DNA of 64,000 bases, from the NCBI RefSeq assembly GCF_014851395.1, contig NW_024040928.1, forward strand, positions 9,239,728 to 9,303,727. The letters are read 5' to 3'. Positions within the stretch are counted from its first letter, which is position 1; the number at the start of each line of letters is the position of its first letter. Shown here piece after piece: positions 38,643-51,830 of the stretch. Source of the DNA: Micropterus salmoides. Its lineage: Eukaryota > Chordata > Actinopteri > Centrarchiformes > Centrarchidae. Under the pieces are notes generated by a model. The model was not told the DNA's origin and did not search any database. It saw only the letters and a list, made by a program, of their open reading frames with translations. The position numbers and the translations under genes are program-made.

Positions 38643-39450
38643 TATCTCACAACTCACTCAATTATACCAATACTGTATACTGTACGGATTTAGATAAGAC
38701 TGTTCTCTCTGATAAAGACTGCCAAACAGCAGTCGTCATCACAAAGTCGTTACAGCTACATGGAAATGTGCGGTCAGACACAGACGGAGGAGAAAAGGCA
38801 GACAAGGAATAAACAACATTCTCCTCCGAAAGATGGAGGATGAGGTGCTGGTTACCCTCTCCTGCTTCCTGCGTCCCGCCAGGGAGCATGAGGAAATAGG
38901 ACAAAGAAGCTTCAGTTCTTGCTGCCAGACGCTTAGATAAGATTACAACAAGGTAATTGGAGCAGCAAAAAACTTATTTTTCTCCATACAATGTCCTTTT
39001 ATATGGTGTGAGGAGAATAAGGGCAGCCTTTGAAATGGCGGGCCAAAAACAGCAGAGAGCGAGGATGATGTACTTTAATTCAGTACAGTGGAGAACGGGG
39101 TGGGGGGACATGTCCAATTAGGTAGCTATGGAAACACTCCATCTTCTCCACCTCTCTAGCTGCCCTCCTCTTCCTCCACCTCCATAATGCCGCTCTCAAT
39201 TGCCGCGCCTGTTCGGCTGATACGTCATTTGCGCGAGTAATTGTTCTGCTGTCAATTTCCCGATAGAGCAGTCTGGGCGCAGCACGCCTGCTCTCAGGCC
39301 TCTGACTTGACCAGTCGATGGAGACCTGTCGATCAGCAGGGGATGCACGCTGGGTGAATACTGGAGGGAGCTGGGTGTATGTGTTGTGTGTGTGTTTCCG
39401 TGTGGATGCGCCTAAGAGGACATGTGATAGACTTTTTAAATGTGTTTTTA

Positions 39451-40260
39451 AGGGTCACTTCACCCGAATTATGAAAAAGCACATTTTCTCACTTACCACT
39501 AGCCATACGTATCATTTTTGTTTTTAAAGGCCCTGAGAACTTATTTTCTCAATTAGCTTCTTACTATGGAGTCCTATATGTACACACTTTCCTGGCATAC
39601 AGTCTGGGTTAGTTCACGAGAAATTCCTGAATGTTTTTCTTTTTCTCTGTAGTCTTTTCACTTGTTTGTGGGCGGGGCTTCATTTGGATATAAGGTTATG
39701 TTTTCCAGTTCCACAACATCACCAATTTAGTAACATTTGACAGTTGTCGTGAAAACTGAAAAATTGATTGTTGTCTATTGCAGATGAGAGTTTGTATTTA
39801 AATACCAGAGACACAATATTTGGTGAGTTGTTTAGTCACTGTCAATCAAATATAGTCAAACCACACCCACACAGTCCTGATGAAGCAGGTTTTTGAGTGT
39901 TAAATTACACATAAATAGGTTGTTCTGTCGTTTTTGTTCTTCTTTGTAAGGACTATTTCTTTAGTAGAAATTAGTTAGTAAAAACAAAAATGGAGAGTAA
40001 TGTGTAGAGGACAAAACCCAGAAAGGCCTCTTATCAGTTTTTTTGGCTAGCAGCTCTGTGGGTGCTGTACTTAAGCAGGGTCCCTCAGTTAAATTATTTG
40101 TATCTATAGAAAAATAGCAACAAAATTACTGCCCGAGATACATGATGCAACTAACTGTTTGTTGTTTATAGGGGCTGGTTGTGTGTAGGTGCGGTACTGT
40201 CTATAGTACTGAAACAGAGTGGAGGAGCTTGATAGACAGAAACACAGACAGAACCCGTCA
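39451..40260. repeat. Dispersed fish repeats, two adjoining types
   Basis: From 39451, AGGGTCACTTCACCCGAATT followed by TTTTCTCACTTACCACTAG is the start of one repeat type I recognise from teleost genomes. From about 39528, GGCCCTGAGAACTTATTTTC and CACACTTTCCTGGCATACAG, extending to GTACTGAAACAGAGTGGAGG, looks like a second. Neither has an open frame of note, and the boundaries are approximate. Confidence 0.45.
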
Positions 40261-40341
40261 CTTTTTTCAGTTTCTAAATAAATAGAAAATTTTCAATTTT
40301 TAATTCCATTTCCCCTCATTGTAATAATCCACAAAGGAGGG

Positions 40342-40445
40342 GTGGTTGTGGAGGTAGAGCGGGTCGTCTAGTAATCAAAGGGTCACATTCCAGGCTCTCC
40401 CGGTCCTGTTGAAGTGTCCTTGGGCAAGATACTGAACCCAAAATG
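40342..40445 (+). mobile_element. tRNA-like SINE head
   Basis: Begins GGTTGTGGAGGTAGAGCGGG and contains GTCGTCTAGTAATCAAAGGG, then TGTCCTTGGGCAAGATACTG and GAACCC. This is the common fish repeat with a tRNA-like A-box region (GTAGAGCGGGTCGTC) and the conserved CCTTGGGCAAGA block. The B box here is eroded. Confidence 0.55.
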
Positions 40446-40889
40446 AATCCCGTTATTACATCGGCATTGTTTTTTCCACACTGAACCAAACAACGCCGGC
40501 ATGATGCTGCCGATGTATTATTTTAGATCACATTCCGGACGCAAACGAGGCTTGTTTGTGTGCTGTCCTGCTGACTCCCCTGTTTACACAGACATCAGTG
40601 CAGCTGTGTTACTACCTCGACTGCGGGCTTAACGGTGGAACTGAAATGCAACCCCTGTTCTGTGTAAATACGTTTTATACAGAATGGCGAGGTGGAATTT
40701 ATTTATTTGCTCAGGACAATAATTATAAGTTATGGAACACAAACAAAACATAAAAAATAACAAAAAGACAAAATGACAAGATGATGGCATACTGCTTTTA
40801 ACAGCCCCCTCAGTCACTAATTGTGTGACTAATATTTGAGATGGCGTGCTCAGCAATAAACACAAATACAACAGAAGCTGATAGAAATA

Positions 40890-40975
40890 TTAGTTTTGCA
40901 AATATTTTATCATAAACCAAAGTATTAGACAAATTTTGACCTGATGATGCGATCATTATTACTACAATTTGTCCT
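40890..40975. repeat. Fragment of an ATAAACCAAAGTATT-type dispersed repeat
   Basis: Contains TCATAAACCAAAGTATTAG, ACAAATTTTGACCTGATGAT and a following ATTACTACAATTT. It is related to the longer inverse-orientation copy at 51572-51830. Confidence 0.55.
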
Positions 40976-41695
40976 GTGATTCCATGATTAATGAGTTTTT
41001 CTTTTTAAAAATACAACTATTTCTTTATGAGGAAGAAGACTTGTTCAGTTACAGTAGACATGAAATTATGAGGGAGATTTGCTGTATAAAAACAACAAAA
41101 GCAAACTGTATTAATGATTGTAGAAAATGCACTTATACCATACTGCCATTCAATGCTGCAGTATGAAGAGTAAGGCTAAATCACAGAGATTTATGGATTT
41201 TCTAGAAAAGATTAGATTTTTCAATGCACAAACAATTTCCTTTCACCTCCACTGTGCTGGAGTGGAAGCAGAAATCTCGGAGAGAGATAGGGTTATTTGT
41301 GTGAACTGACCTTTGATGAAAACCACGAGGCTTCATAAATTGTTTACTGCACATGAGGGGGCTCAATTATGCTCCCATGTTTCAGTACATATACTCCCCA
41401 GTAAACAGATACATTGAAGACAAAGAAATATATAGATGAAGGAAGCTGCAAAGACACCTAGCATCTCAATAGACTTGTTGAAGGGACTATTTTTGGCACG
41501 AGTAATATTATTTTTCACTCTGCACGAGATAGGAAGTCAGTCCTGATAAGTGTTTGTGAAACCCATTTGCAGTTCATGCGGGAGATGGTCCATGCAGAGG
41601 GAAAACACACAGCCCACACATACGCACACATACACAGACGCACAGTTGCAGAAAATGCACACAACTGTATTTGTGTCAGTCGATAAGACAGTGCT

Positions 41696-41827
41696 GAGAG
41701 ACAGCGAGAGACGGAGTGGGGGAGGCGTACAGAGGGGGAGACAGTGAGACAGAGAGAGGGGGGTGAGGGAGAGAGAGAGAGATGAACTGAGAGATTAGAG
41801 AGGGAGAGCAATGGAGGGAGGCAGAGG
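41696..41827. repeat. Polypurine (GA-rich) tract
   Basis: About 130 bp in which the + strand is overwhelmingly G and A, with several GAGAGAGA runs and GGGGG blocks broken by occasional C or T. The - strand frame through it gives only a Ser/Leu/Pro-rich low-complexity peptide, so it is not a gene. Confidence 0.8.
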
Positions 41828-42644
41828 GCTGATCGAGAAGCGCTCCCCACCGGCTCACTAAAATCATCGCCGGCCCAATTTCACAGGAAGCACTAAACCC
41901 GTCCATTATCTCCTGGCTCGCTGGCTGTCAGACACAGGCTCATCTACACCCTGACAGATGATGGTCTGTCTGTCTGCGTCTGTCCTTAACACACACACAC
42001 ACACACCCCCGCACATACACAAAAACACCAGACATGCACACACACACGTGGAGTAACCTCCCAGCTCGTTACATAATTCATGCACTGTGTACCTGTGCCC
42101 CCGGGAATGTATAGTTGATATGAGGGTAAGGAGAGGTTGCGTGTGTCTGTATCTCTGTATGTGTGTGCATGTGCGCGTTTCTCACCAGACTTGTCTCTCG
42201 TTTCTCCTCTGCCAGCCCTTTAATATCATTCAGCTCTTACTCTTACATAATCAGCTCACAGTAGTCTCGCTTTGAAAAAGCCACTAATAACAGAGAGCAA
42301 GTTTTTAGGCAACAGTGCTGAGGGAAGTGCCTCTGTTCTGGCGCTTTAATGACACAAGAACAACTTCTTGTAAGGAAACATTTGAATTCAAATACATTTC
42401 TGACCCTGTCTTTCTCTTTGATGTCTGCTGCTCTGAGTGTTGCCTGCAGCAACAGTATGCCACCATTTGAGATAATAATTCTCTTTTTTAAAAGCATCAT
42501 TTGGGCAGCCCTTCGCCCTGAGAATCCATAATGTGCCAACATCTAAAATGGGGTAATCCAGCATCAAATAAAGTTTTAATTGTGTGGAAAATGTATTTAA
42601 AATGACTATAAACACAGATTTTCTTTTTGGTTTGAAAACTTTAT

Positions 42645-43260
42645 TTCAGAAATAGTTCCGACATTTTGGGAAATACACTAATTTTCTTTCACACAGAGAA
42701 TTACATAAGAAGACTGATACCACTCTACCACACATATATGTCTGTTAAATATAACACAGTCAGCAGCTGGTTCGCTTAGCTTAGGATAAAAACTGGAATA
42801 AGGATGAAACAGCTAGCTTGGTTCCACCTGAAGGTAACAAAATATGCCCATCAGCACCTCCAATTGTATTTCTTTTTTAATAATCAGTACAAACACTGAA
42901 GTGTAAAAATGACAGTTAGCCATTTTACTGGTGGTTATGTGCTGGACTATTTCTTGGCTTGGATCAGTAACTTCCTGGAGTCTCCACTGGTCAAATGTAA
43001 AATTGTTGTTTTTATGCTTTGGATTTTGTGCAAACAAACAAGGCCTAATGTGTTATTCAGAGAGCTTAAGAGGTGCCAGTAGGTGGATATTGTTACCTTT
43101 GGATCTAGTCAGGCTAGCTATTTACCCTTGTTTCAGTCTTATGTGCTAAATTAAGCTAACCATCTGAAGGCTTTGGCTTATATTTAATACACACAGAGTG
43201 GTATTTAATACACACAGAGTGGTATCAATATTCTTATCTAACGTCTCCCAGAGAGTGAAC
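42645..43260. mobile_element. Fold-back dispersed repeat, copy 2 (near full length)
   Basis: The left arm has TTTTGGGAAATACACTAATT, AGACTGATACCACTC, CTGGTTCGCTTAGCTTAGGA and CAGCTAGCTTGGTTC. The right arm returns in inverse complement with GATCTAGTCAGGCTAGCT, TAAATTAAGCTAACC and GAGTGGTATCAATATTCTTA. The centre has GGACTATTTCTTGGCTTGG and CTTCCTGGAGTCTCC. The arms pair imperfectly over roughly 200 bp each. Same family as 31845-32285. Confidence 0.75.
43181..43222. repeat. 21-bp tandem duplication inside the fold-back element
   Basis: The unit TATTTAATACACACAGAGTGG occurs twice without mismatch, at 43181-43201 and 43202-43222, within the right arm of the fold-back element. Confidence 0.97.
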
Positions 43261-44109
43261 TGTTACTTTAATGCAAGGAATTTTGTGGGTTGTGTTTAAA
43301 TTTCACATATATGTACATGTATGTTAAAGTATTTTCCAGAGCCAAATGTTAAACAAAAAGACTATGTTCAAATCAATGGCAATCATCCCTGTGCTGCACC
43401 TTTCAAGGGTATTTTGTTGTGAAAAAACCTGCCTGTGGATAAGATCTTTGCACTGGGAGCACAGCTGTTAGTGTTTTGAATCACGCAGAGTTGTACTCTG
43501 TGTGTTTTCCCTGCTACCTTAGAGTTATGGCAGCTTGGTTAAAGTGTTTTTTCTGTTGTTGCGTCCTTCACAGGTCCCTGGTGGGTCCGCCTGAAATGTT
43601 TCTGCAGGTTTGTACGGTGAATAACTACAGAGTTTGGCCAATAACATGTCAGAAGCTATGGTTGGACCCACCCATCATTTCAGCTATGGTCGGCTCATTA
43701 TAATGATAGAGCAATAACTTGGGGTGGGGGGGAATGGAAAATACTGAGTAGGACGGTAATAATGATAAGGAGAAAACAACAGGAATGGAAAAGGTCATAT
43801 ACTGACCACTGAATTTTCTGTTGCCATGGGTGTAGGTCAACATTTTCACAGAAATAAACTATTATTGAAGACTAAAATCACATTTGTTTCGTTTCCCTCC
43901 ATTTCCATTTTCAGATTTAATGTGTTTCATGTCTTCAACTGAGAAGAGCCATGAGATATCAAGCAGTTGGCTTTCATTTTCACTTGGGCCCACATGAGAC
44001 ATTGAAATAAACTGCAATATATAAGATTGACCAACATATCAAAATGGGATGTCCACACTTACACTGCAGGGGAAATACTCAGCCTCATGCAATCATCTAC
44101 TGTATGAAA

Positions 44110-44225
44110 ATACGGTAAATGGAAAATGGATTGTACTTATACCGTCCATTTAAACGTAGCACCTTGATAGTCTTCCTTTGAGTAATCTTCCAACCACTCA
44201 AAGCACATTACACTACATGTTGTAT
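44110..44225. repeat. Dispersed fish repeat fragment
   Basis: Contains GGTAAATGGAAAATGGATTG, GTACTTATACCGTCC and CCAACCACTCAAAGCACATT. I recognise the type (GTAAATGGACTGTACTTATATAG... CACTCAAAGCGCTTTACA) from teleost genomes; this copy is diverged. Confidence 0.6.
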
Positions 44226-44498
44226 GCTGCCTTCAAATGGTGATAAGGAGTTCATGGTTTCCACAGGAGAAGTCGAGCATATGATATGGGTGGTGTTCAT
44301 GTGGGTAGAGTTGTGAGAACACTGTTGCTAGGCAACCGGGTAACCATAATGGAGGCCCAAAGACTCCGAGTTGCTCTCAGACGATGACCAAAGATTAAAG
44401 GAATGCATGCGTCTAATGGTTACAGTAATGTCGTTGCAATCTGCGCCTTTCCTAGTTTTGGTGTTACATTACTAATAAATAGCAAACATTAATATTCA

Positions 44499-44987
<489 letters not shown>

Positions 44988-46031
44988 TTAGATGTTTTGC
45001 ATCTGTGTACACCATTAACTAACTTAAACCTTGGAGGTTAACCTTGAAAAAACCCCAAAAGACGTCAAGAGAAAGTAGAAGAGATGCAGGACAAGGTTCA
45101 AACTTTAACACTGATAAGTAAAGTCATAAGCCCACTTCCATTAAACAGATTCACAGTGGGGAGTCTCTAAATTACTTACAAAATCTCTAATGATTCAAAA
45201 ACTCTGCAGTTAGTCATTTACACCGACACCCACACCAATAGTACAGAAACAGTCTGATTTCAAAGTTCCCACAGCTCTGAATTCACTATGAAACACTCAT
45301 TTTGGCTGCAGGGCTGACAGATATAATTAGCAGAATGCCTACACCACCAGGGAAGATGAAAAAGACCAACCATTACGTACAATGACAGCAATTAAAGCAA
45401 TTACACAAAGCAACATATGTTGGGAGCTACAAGCCATTAGTCTCTAGAGTTGGGCTGTGTGTCAGCGCTTTGGACCTTTCTCACTGAGCCCTCTTTGGCA
45501 GAGACATCAACGCCGAGCCTAAAACTCAGCCGACCCAATCCGCCACAAACAGATGAAAGGGCCTGACACAATGGGCTGCATCTGAACAAGACACTGTCTT
45601 GTGGTATTGTGCGCGTTTATATGTATATTTCTTAAACTTGCGTGTGTGTGTTTAGACATGTTTGTGTGTGTGTTTTTTGCCCCGTGGTTCTATTAGCGTG
45701 GTGTGTTAGCAGTGTAATCCCGTGTCCATGGGCCACTGATCAAAGCAGCCGCGCCGACAGCCTTCCAGCTGGAGTAGGCCTCATTAAAGAGCCGCAAACA
45801 GGTCCAGGATCTGTGATTAAAACATACATCCATTTAGACTACAGCAAGCCTCCTTGATCAAGGGTGTGTCTTTGTTATAAAAGAAAAACACCTTTTCTCC
45901 AAGGACAACAAACCTCACATATTAAACACTCGAGAAATGCTTTACTGCTCAAAAAGTAGGCCCCCATACTGTCACTTCAAAGCTTCAAAACTTTAAAGTA
46001 TGATTTTTTTTTCAGTGGGTTCTATGACCTT

Positions 46032-46052
46032 CATTAGGCACTTTGCCTAATG
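46032..46052. repeat. Short perfect hairpin (9-bp arms, 3-nt loop)
   Basis: CATTAGGCA and TGCCTAATG flank CTT exactly. It lies in the long klhl29 intron, with no surrounding gene. Confidence 0.9.
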
Positions 46053-46845
46053 TTAGGTGAGCAAACAGGTGTTTACTTCCTTTACTTTTCTTTTACTTTC
46101 CCATCTGACATAACAAAGACAGGCGAAGGTATTTTTTTTCAGTCTACGGATGCTTTACTCGTTCAACTCCTGTTTCACTTAAAGTGAGGCTGAATTTAAA
46201 TGAAACCTGGAAGCACTGGTTGCATACAGTTTCCTTTGAGAAGGCAGTTAGATAAAGTGCGAGAGGAGATGGGTGAATTAGCCTTTGGGAATATTCTCTT
46301 AGGGGGTCTGATAATGTTCCTGGCAACAGCTGCTGAGGGGATTGGTTTAAATCCACCAGCAGTCTGAGAAAGTGGTGACAGAAGACACTCTGGGAAAGGT
46401 GGACTCGAAACACACAGAGTGCCAATTAGCACTGTTTAAACAGGGACACGCACACCAGCATCATGTTGAGTAACTGAGCCCTGCTGAGACAGAAGGACTA
46501 ACACGTGTCTTATTCTCTAGCAGATGTAATTACCCCTCGGACCACACTGGGGGAGGTTCATAAATTTAAGGGTCAGACACTGCTGAGTGAAGCTGATTAC
46601 GAAATAGACAAAAGGCCAACAGGACTACTGCAAACAGCTGGTCATGATGAGAAAAGATAAAAGAAAACAATCCTAAACACTCAATTCTGCACAGCAAATC
46701 CAGCCTGCTTACTGTTAAAGTTAGCTTGAAAATGAGACAGATATAATGTCTTGCTGTTTTTCTGGCTATTACTCATCCTCAAATTTGGTTTCAGTTGTTA
46801 GTTGTTTTTTTTACACATATTTGTGACTAAATAAGCAACAAAGTT

Positions 46846-47000
46846 ATAGCTGCACTAATCAATATTTTGACTAGTGAACATAGTGGAGCATTTAGCAGAT
46901 AAAGAGCCAGATATTTCCCTCAGGAGTTTATAGAGACCAAAAACTAAAGCTACAACTATAATTATAAAATAACTGATTATTAAATAATTGCTTATGCTAC
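46846..47000. repeat. Dispersed fish repeat fragment
   Basis: Contains TAGCTGCACTAATCAATATT, GAGCCAGATATTTCCCTCAG and AGTTTATAGAGACCAAAAAC. I recognise the GCCAGATATTTCCCTCAGGAG block from teleost repeats; the boundaries are approximate. Confidence 0.5.
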
Positions 47001-49554
47001 TCCTTGTCAGCTGACCAAAGAGGCCACTGTTTGCTAACAACTTCATAAGCTGATAATATGTAAATGTTGTGTTTACAGGTTGTTTCTGCTGCCCTAGAGT
47101 GGTAAAAAAAACACACAACTATTATCATCACTTTAGCTTCAAAAAAGGTTAACAAAACATCTTATTTATATATTTTACCCTCAAAAACCAAGCTTATCTT
47201 ACAGCAGGGTGTAGTTTGATCAAATGATCAGATTCTGATTGCTATATTTTTAAATTCTGACAGGTGTGTGGGAATACTTGACATCACATTTTTCTAACAC
47301 AGTCTTCAAAAGCAGTGATAAAAGCACAGACATAAGACAAAAACAGAAATCTGTCATAATCACCAGTATCATCATAACTTTGATAAAAGTGTGCATATGT
47401 TAGACCCTTATCATCTCTTTTAGTAGGAAGCAGATCAAGAAAATAGGTTTTAAAGGGCCACTAATGTAAACACGGCACAGCTATCATGCTGTCAAAAGGG
47501 TCACAAGTTCTGATAAAGAGGAACACGAGCAGGTCAGAAGAAACTCTGTGTCTCAGACAGCCTCTGAGGTCACGCATCAGATTGAATTCATTACACGTGT
47601 GATTCACCATCAAACATTTCATATGAGCCGTGACATTAGGACTGACACTAAAAAGATTCTCAGAGTGGGTGTATATGGTTCGATTATATCTCCAAGACAG
47701 AGGAGATGGAGAAAGGAAAGAGACGGAGAGAAAAAAAGCCCACTTCATTACAAAAACAAAGACTATAGGCTTCTCTCCTTGTCTTTCCTCTGAAGCTCTC
47801 TGTCAGACAGAAAAGGCAGACAGAGCTTTTTCATTGTCAACTAAGACACTATAGGAGTTTATCCATCAACATGTGGCATTGCATCGATTGTTTTTTTTTT
47901 TTTTTTTTTAAAGTGCTTATACACAAAGACTGATCACCACATGAAGCCGTGTAATCGCTTGTAGCTCATGACAAGGCTCGTTTCATCACACAGGGAAAAT
48001 CATCTCGAAAATACGGCTGCGGGGGTTACAACAGAATGAACAATGTAGGTTTGTGTTCTTTTATGTGGGGAGAGAGACGGAAAGAAAGACAGCTAGGAAG
48101 GCTAGACAGAGATTGTGAATGAAAGAAAGAGGCCAGACCTTCAACTAGATATGCCTCTAAAAATGTAATCTGGATAAAGAGAAACACGTTAATGCTCCCA
48201 GCCCGCACTGCTACTGACACGTCAACAAATGAGAATCATAATTAGATGTCAGCCAGGTGTAAAAGCGGCCCACTGATATGTGTTGGTAAAAGAGTACGAG
48301 CCAATGTTTCTCTGTCCTCCGTTTTCCACTGACCCGTCTTGCTAAGAACCATAATGTTTGATAACAACAGGTGAAATTGGACAGTTGCAGTGGAAATGTA
48401 CAGTCACACCTGCCATGTTTGTTTATGTTGACAGCAGACGGATTTGCCATCTCCCCACCTGCTTGCTTGCTTTGCATAGTGCACATGCAGAATTACATCC
48501 AACCTTAATATGCCAGTCTGCAACCTACATAATGAAGAAAGTATATACACAAATACCAGGTGTTAAATACAAGGGTGGGAATGGATTGGGCATTATGTGA
48601 GTGGCATATTTACACATGAACCAAATATTTATTCATTATGGGGGGTGATCTGCCCCAGCAAGACTTACTGGATCAAAAAGGTGAAAGTATATAACCACAT
48701 TTTTTTTTTTACATATCTACTTTGGTTCTAATGTATGTATCTATTCTCTGTTTTAGAGTTGTTGTTGTTTTAACAATTGCCTTTATAAGTGGTGTTATCC
48801 TTTTTTTAAACTGTCACCAAATCCCAGAAAACAACCAAAACCAACTATGTGGTAGGCCATCTCTCAATAGTGGAACTTCCCTGCCCCGGCTGATGCACTC
48901 AGCCACAAGCCCTTTCAATCAAACCGACATTAATTTTAAAGGAATGAGTCATGAATGTATAGTTTCATTTGTTTTATCCCTAAATAATTTTCTTGAATAA
49001 CTGGGCACTGCAGTTTTTAAGTAACATTACTTAAACGGGAGCATTTGATGGTAACTAGTTTAGGTGGCAGATTAATGAATGTGCCACTCAAAATTAACTC
49101 CAGTGCCCATGTTGATTGTAATGAAGTAACATGTCATCCACCTCACTGATGTGTTCTTAACAGTTTTTGAACAACAGTGGAGCTCTATAAGCCAAATCAG
49201 GCTTTGACTACACGGGTAATATTTGTTAGTAGGATATATTAAATCAGTTTAGCTCTTTTTATGGTTTTTGTTGACAAAAATGTCGAATATGGCTAGCCTT
49301 ATCCTTTAAAGCCAAAGTTGATCTGGCTCCTGACTATTTCCAACCTGCCTGAGTGTAGGTCTCCATTAGTAGTTTGCAGGTGAGGCTAAAAACCAGAGGA
49401 GACTGGGCGTTGCAATGGCCTATTTTTTTTTATTTTTTAGCCTTTATTTATTCAGGGAGCTTCACTGAGAGCATCCTCTCATTTGCAGGAAAGCCCTGAT
49501 CACATTCACATCTGGAAGCTGCCCAGCACAAACTGTTCTGCAGGCCACTGAGCA

Positions 49555-49740
49555 GCTCCACTGGAGCCGTTGGATATGGGCCTTGCTCAAGGGCACCTCA
49601 GTGGTGGTAAATGAGGGAGGGCAAGCACCGTGTGTTTTACTTTCCACACCCAGATTTTATCCTGCCGGTCCAGGGATTGAACTGGCGACCTCACAGTCAC
49701 AAGCTCGCTTCTCTAACCTCTGGGGCCTTTGGGCCACCAC
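49555..49740. mobile_element. SINE-like fish repeat with B-box-like sequence
   Basis: Contains TTGCTCAAGGGCACCTCAGT, CCCACCCAGATTTTATCC-like sequence (here CACACCCAGATTTTATCC), and CAGGGATTGAACTGGCGACC, followed by AAGCTCGCTTCTCTAACCTC. This is a very common percomorph repeat. GGGATTGAACTGG read on the - strand resembles a degenerate B box. Confidence 0.65.
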
Positions 49741-51384
49741 TGCCCCCAACGGATGTTCTAAAATCCATTTCTGTCCTCTTCAAGGAACTGGAACATGTGT
49801 CTGGGCGTGGGCTTCACTAGCTAAGAATATGTCACTCAGTGATGATGTCATCACAGGAGCACGGAGAAAATGTGGCACATAAGAAACAGATATTGCCCCT
49901 TGGGCCCTCGCTTTGTAACTAGGAAACCTACATCTGAGTCACAGACCATGAAAATGAATGGATGCAGTAAAATGTCAGTTGTTACGCAGCCTTCTATTAG
50001 ATTTGCTTGGTGGCTTGGTAACGCATCTCAAAGCCTTTTGTGAGCCATCTTGTTTATCTCTGACTATGGAGCAGCATCAAAATTCTACGGAAGGAGGAAT
50101 AAATATAGAAAGCATGAATCACTAAGTGTGATATAATGTGATATGGGAAGTCAAGATAGATAAACATATGGCTGCACTTTGTTGCTATACATTGGTGACT
50201 CAAGAGATTGAACTCATACAGTAGGCAATGACAAATTTACAAGTAGTTGACCCATGCCTGCCTCTTGACGCTGACCACATACCCTCCATTTTCGACCATC
50301 TACATAATACACAGAGTAGCTATCTGTATCTATCGCTTACTAAAACCATCTTATCATGTAGAAGGCGCCTGAGGCTTCACAGCCAATTCACTAATGTGGT
50401 TACCTGCAGGGCAGTGAGGATGATGAACCACGCTTCAATCCATCCTTCTTTTTCTCTCTCTTTCACACACAAACACACACATGACACACTATAATAGATG
50501 GGCTGCCAGTCTTTGAGATACTGACATGTATCCATTTCCCCTGAGATACAAACTATAGCATATATAGAGTGAGAAACGAGAGCGGGGACATAGAAGGAGG
50601 AATTAAAAAAATGCCTTGCTCAGATAATAACACCGCTTGGACTCTATACACCTCAAAATTGACAAAAGATTCATTAAGAAGCAGAATAATGCATCATGCT
50701 ACAGTTAAAACCACACAGGAATGGCATGTAAACACTGGCTACATAACAATAGTTATACAGTATCCCCCACACTAGCTATTAAAAGCCAAACAGCTCGTAG
50801 TGGCAGATGATGCACAAACAGGAAAGACACACTAACAAGACCTGCTTTCATTCAAGTTGTCAAATACACTTACAACACACAGGTCTGCAACAACAGCAGT
50901 GGAACCTTTAGAAACTGAGTCTGTGCACTGGAATACAATGGAAGTTGGTAAAAAGAAAAAAAGAAATGCATTAATCGCCTGCAGAGAGGAGCTGATGCTC
51001 CAGATTCTATCAAGCAGCAACTCATGCCCTTAAGTTACAAATTCACATTAATCCCAGCAACAGCCCAGCTATCTATCTGGCTGGCTCGCATGAACACTAT
51101 CTCTCTGTCTATCTTGCATTCTCTTCCTGCTGCCCACATGCAGCCTCAGATGCACTTGTACATATCAACATGGGATACCTCTGTGTTAGTCGTGTGGGTA
51201 AATTTGCATTTTTTGCAAAACATAAAGTGATTGTGCTACCACAACAAAGTGTCACATTTGGTTTTGATCACCACAGATCTGTTCACTGCACTGATTGTAT
51301 TTTTTAGCATTGTGGTTTGAGACAATGTCAGTTGGTTGGTAGATCCACCACTTTAGCCCAGACTACATCTCAACAACCACCAAG

Positions 51385-51540
51385 TGGTGGTGATGGCGCA
51401 ATGGATAAGACTATGCCTTTGGTGTGAGCGACCCGGGTTCCATCCCCCACTGTGACCCAGAGGCGTGCGACCTCTGACATGTATAGCAATTGTAAGTCGC
51501 TTTGGATAAAAGCATCAGCTAAATGAATAAATGTCAATGT
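51385..51540 (+). mobile_element. tRNA-derived SINE with LINE-type tail
   Basis: The head has an A-box match (TGGCGCAATGG at 51394-51404) and a B-box match (GGTTCCATCCC at 51436-51446) at tRNA-like spacing. The tail ends TCGCTTTGGATAAAAGCATC and AGCTAAATGAATAAATGT, the type of 3' tail shared by fish SINEs and their partner L2-clade LINEs. It is close to full length at about 155 bp. Confidence 0.8.
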
Positions 51541-51571
51541 AAACCACTGAATTAAATACCAATTGTAAGTG

Positions 51572-51830
51572 TGGTAATCGCTCGACTTTTCATCATATAA
51601 CAGCACGATCAGGTCAAACTTTTAATTTGTCCGAAACTTATATTTATGAACAAATGCTTGCAATGACATTCCCTTCAGCCTCAGCTGCACTTAAAGTTCA
51701 GTGCTTTTTAGAAAATGTTAGTATGCTAACGTGCTACACTACAATGGTGAAAACAGTAAACAAACCTGCTAAACATCTGCATGTTAACATTGCCATTGTG
51801 AGGATGTTAGCATGCTGATGTCAGCTGTGC
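51572..51830 (-). repeat. Dispersed repeat, inverse copy (GCTAACATG / GACCTGAT type)
   Basis: Read on the - strand it contains CAGCTGAGGCTGAAGGGAAT, then GACAAATTAAAAGTTTGACC and TGATGAAAAGTCGAGCGATT. The other end (near 51720-51820) has repeated GTTAGCATGC-like sequence. Same family as 40890-40975 and 57826-58050. Confidence 0.7.

Noticed and set aside
51394..51446. A tRNA gene suggested by good A and B boxes
   Set aside because: No cloverleaf acceptor stem is apparent and the following LINE-type tail shows it is a SINE.
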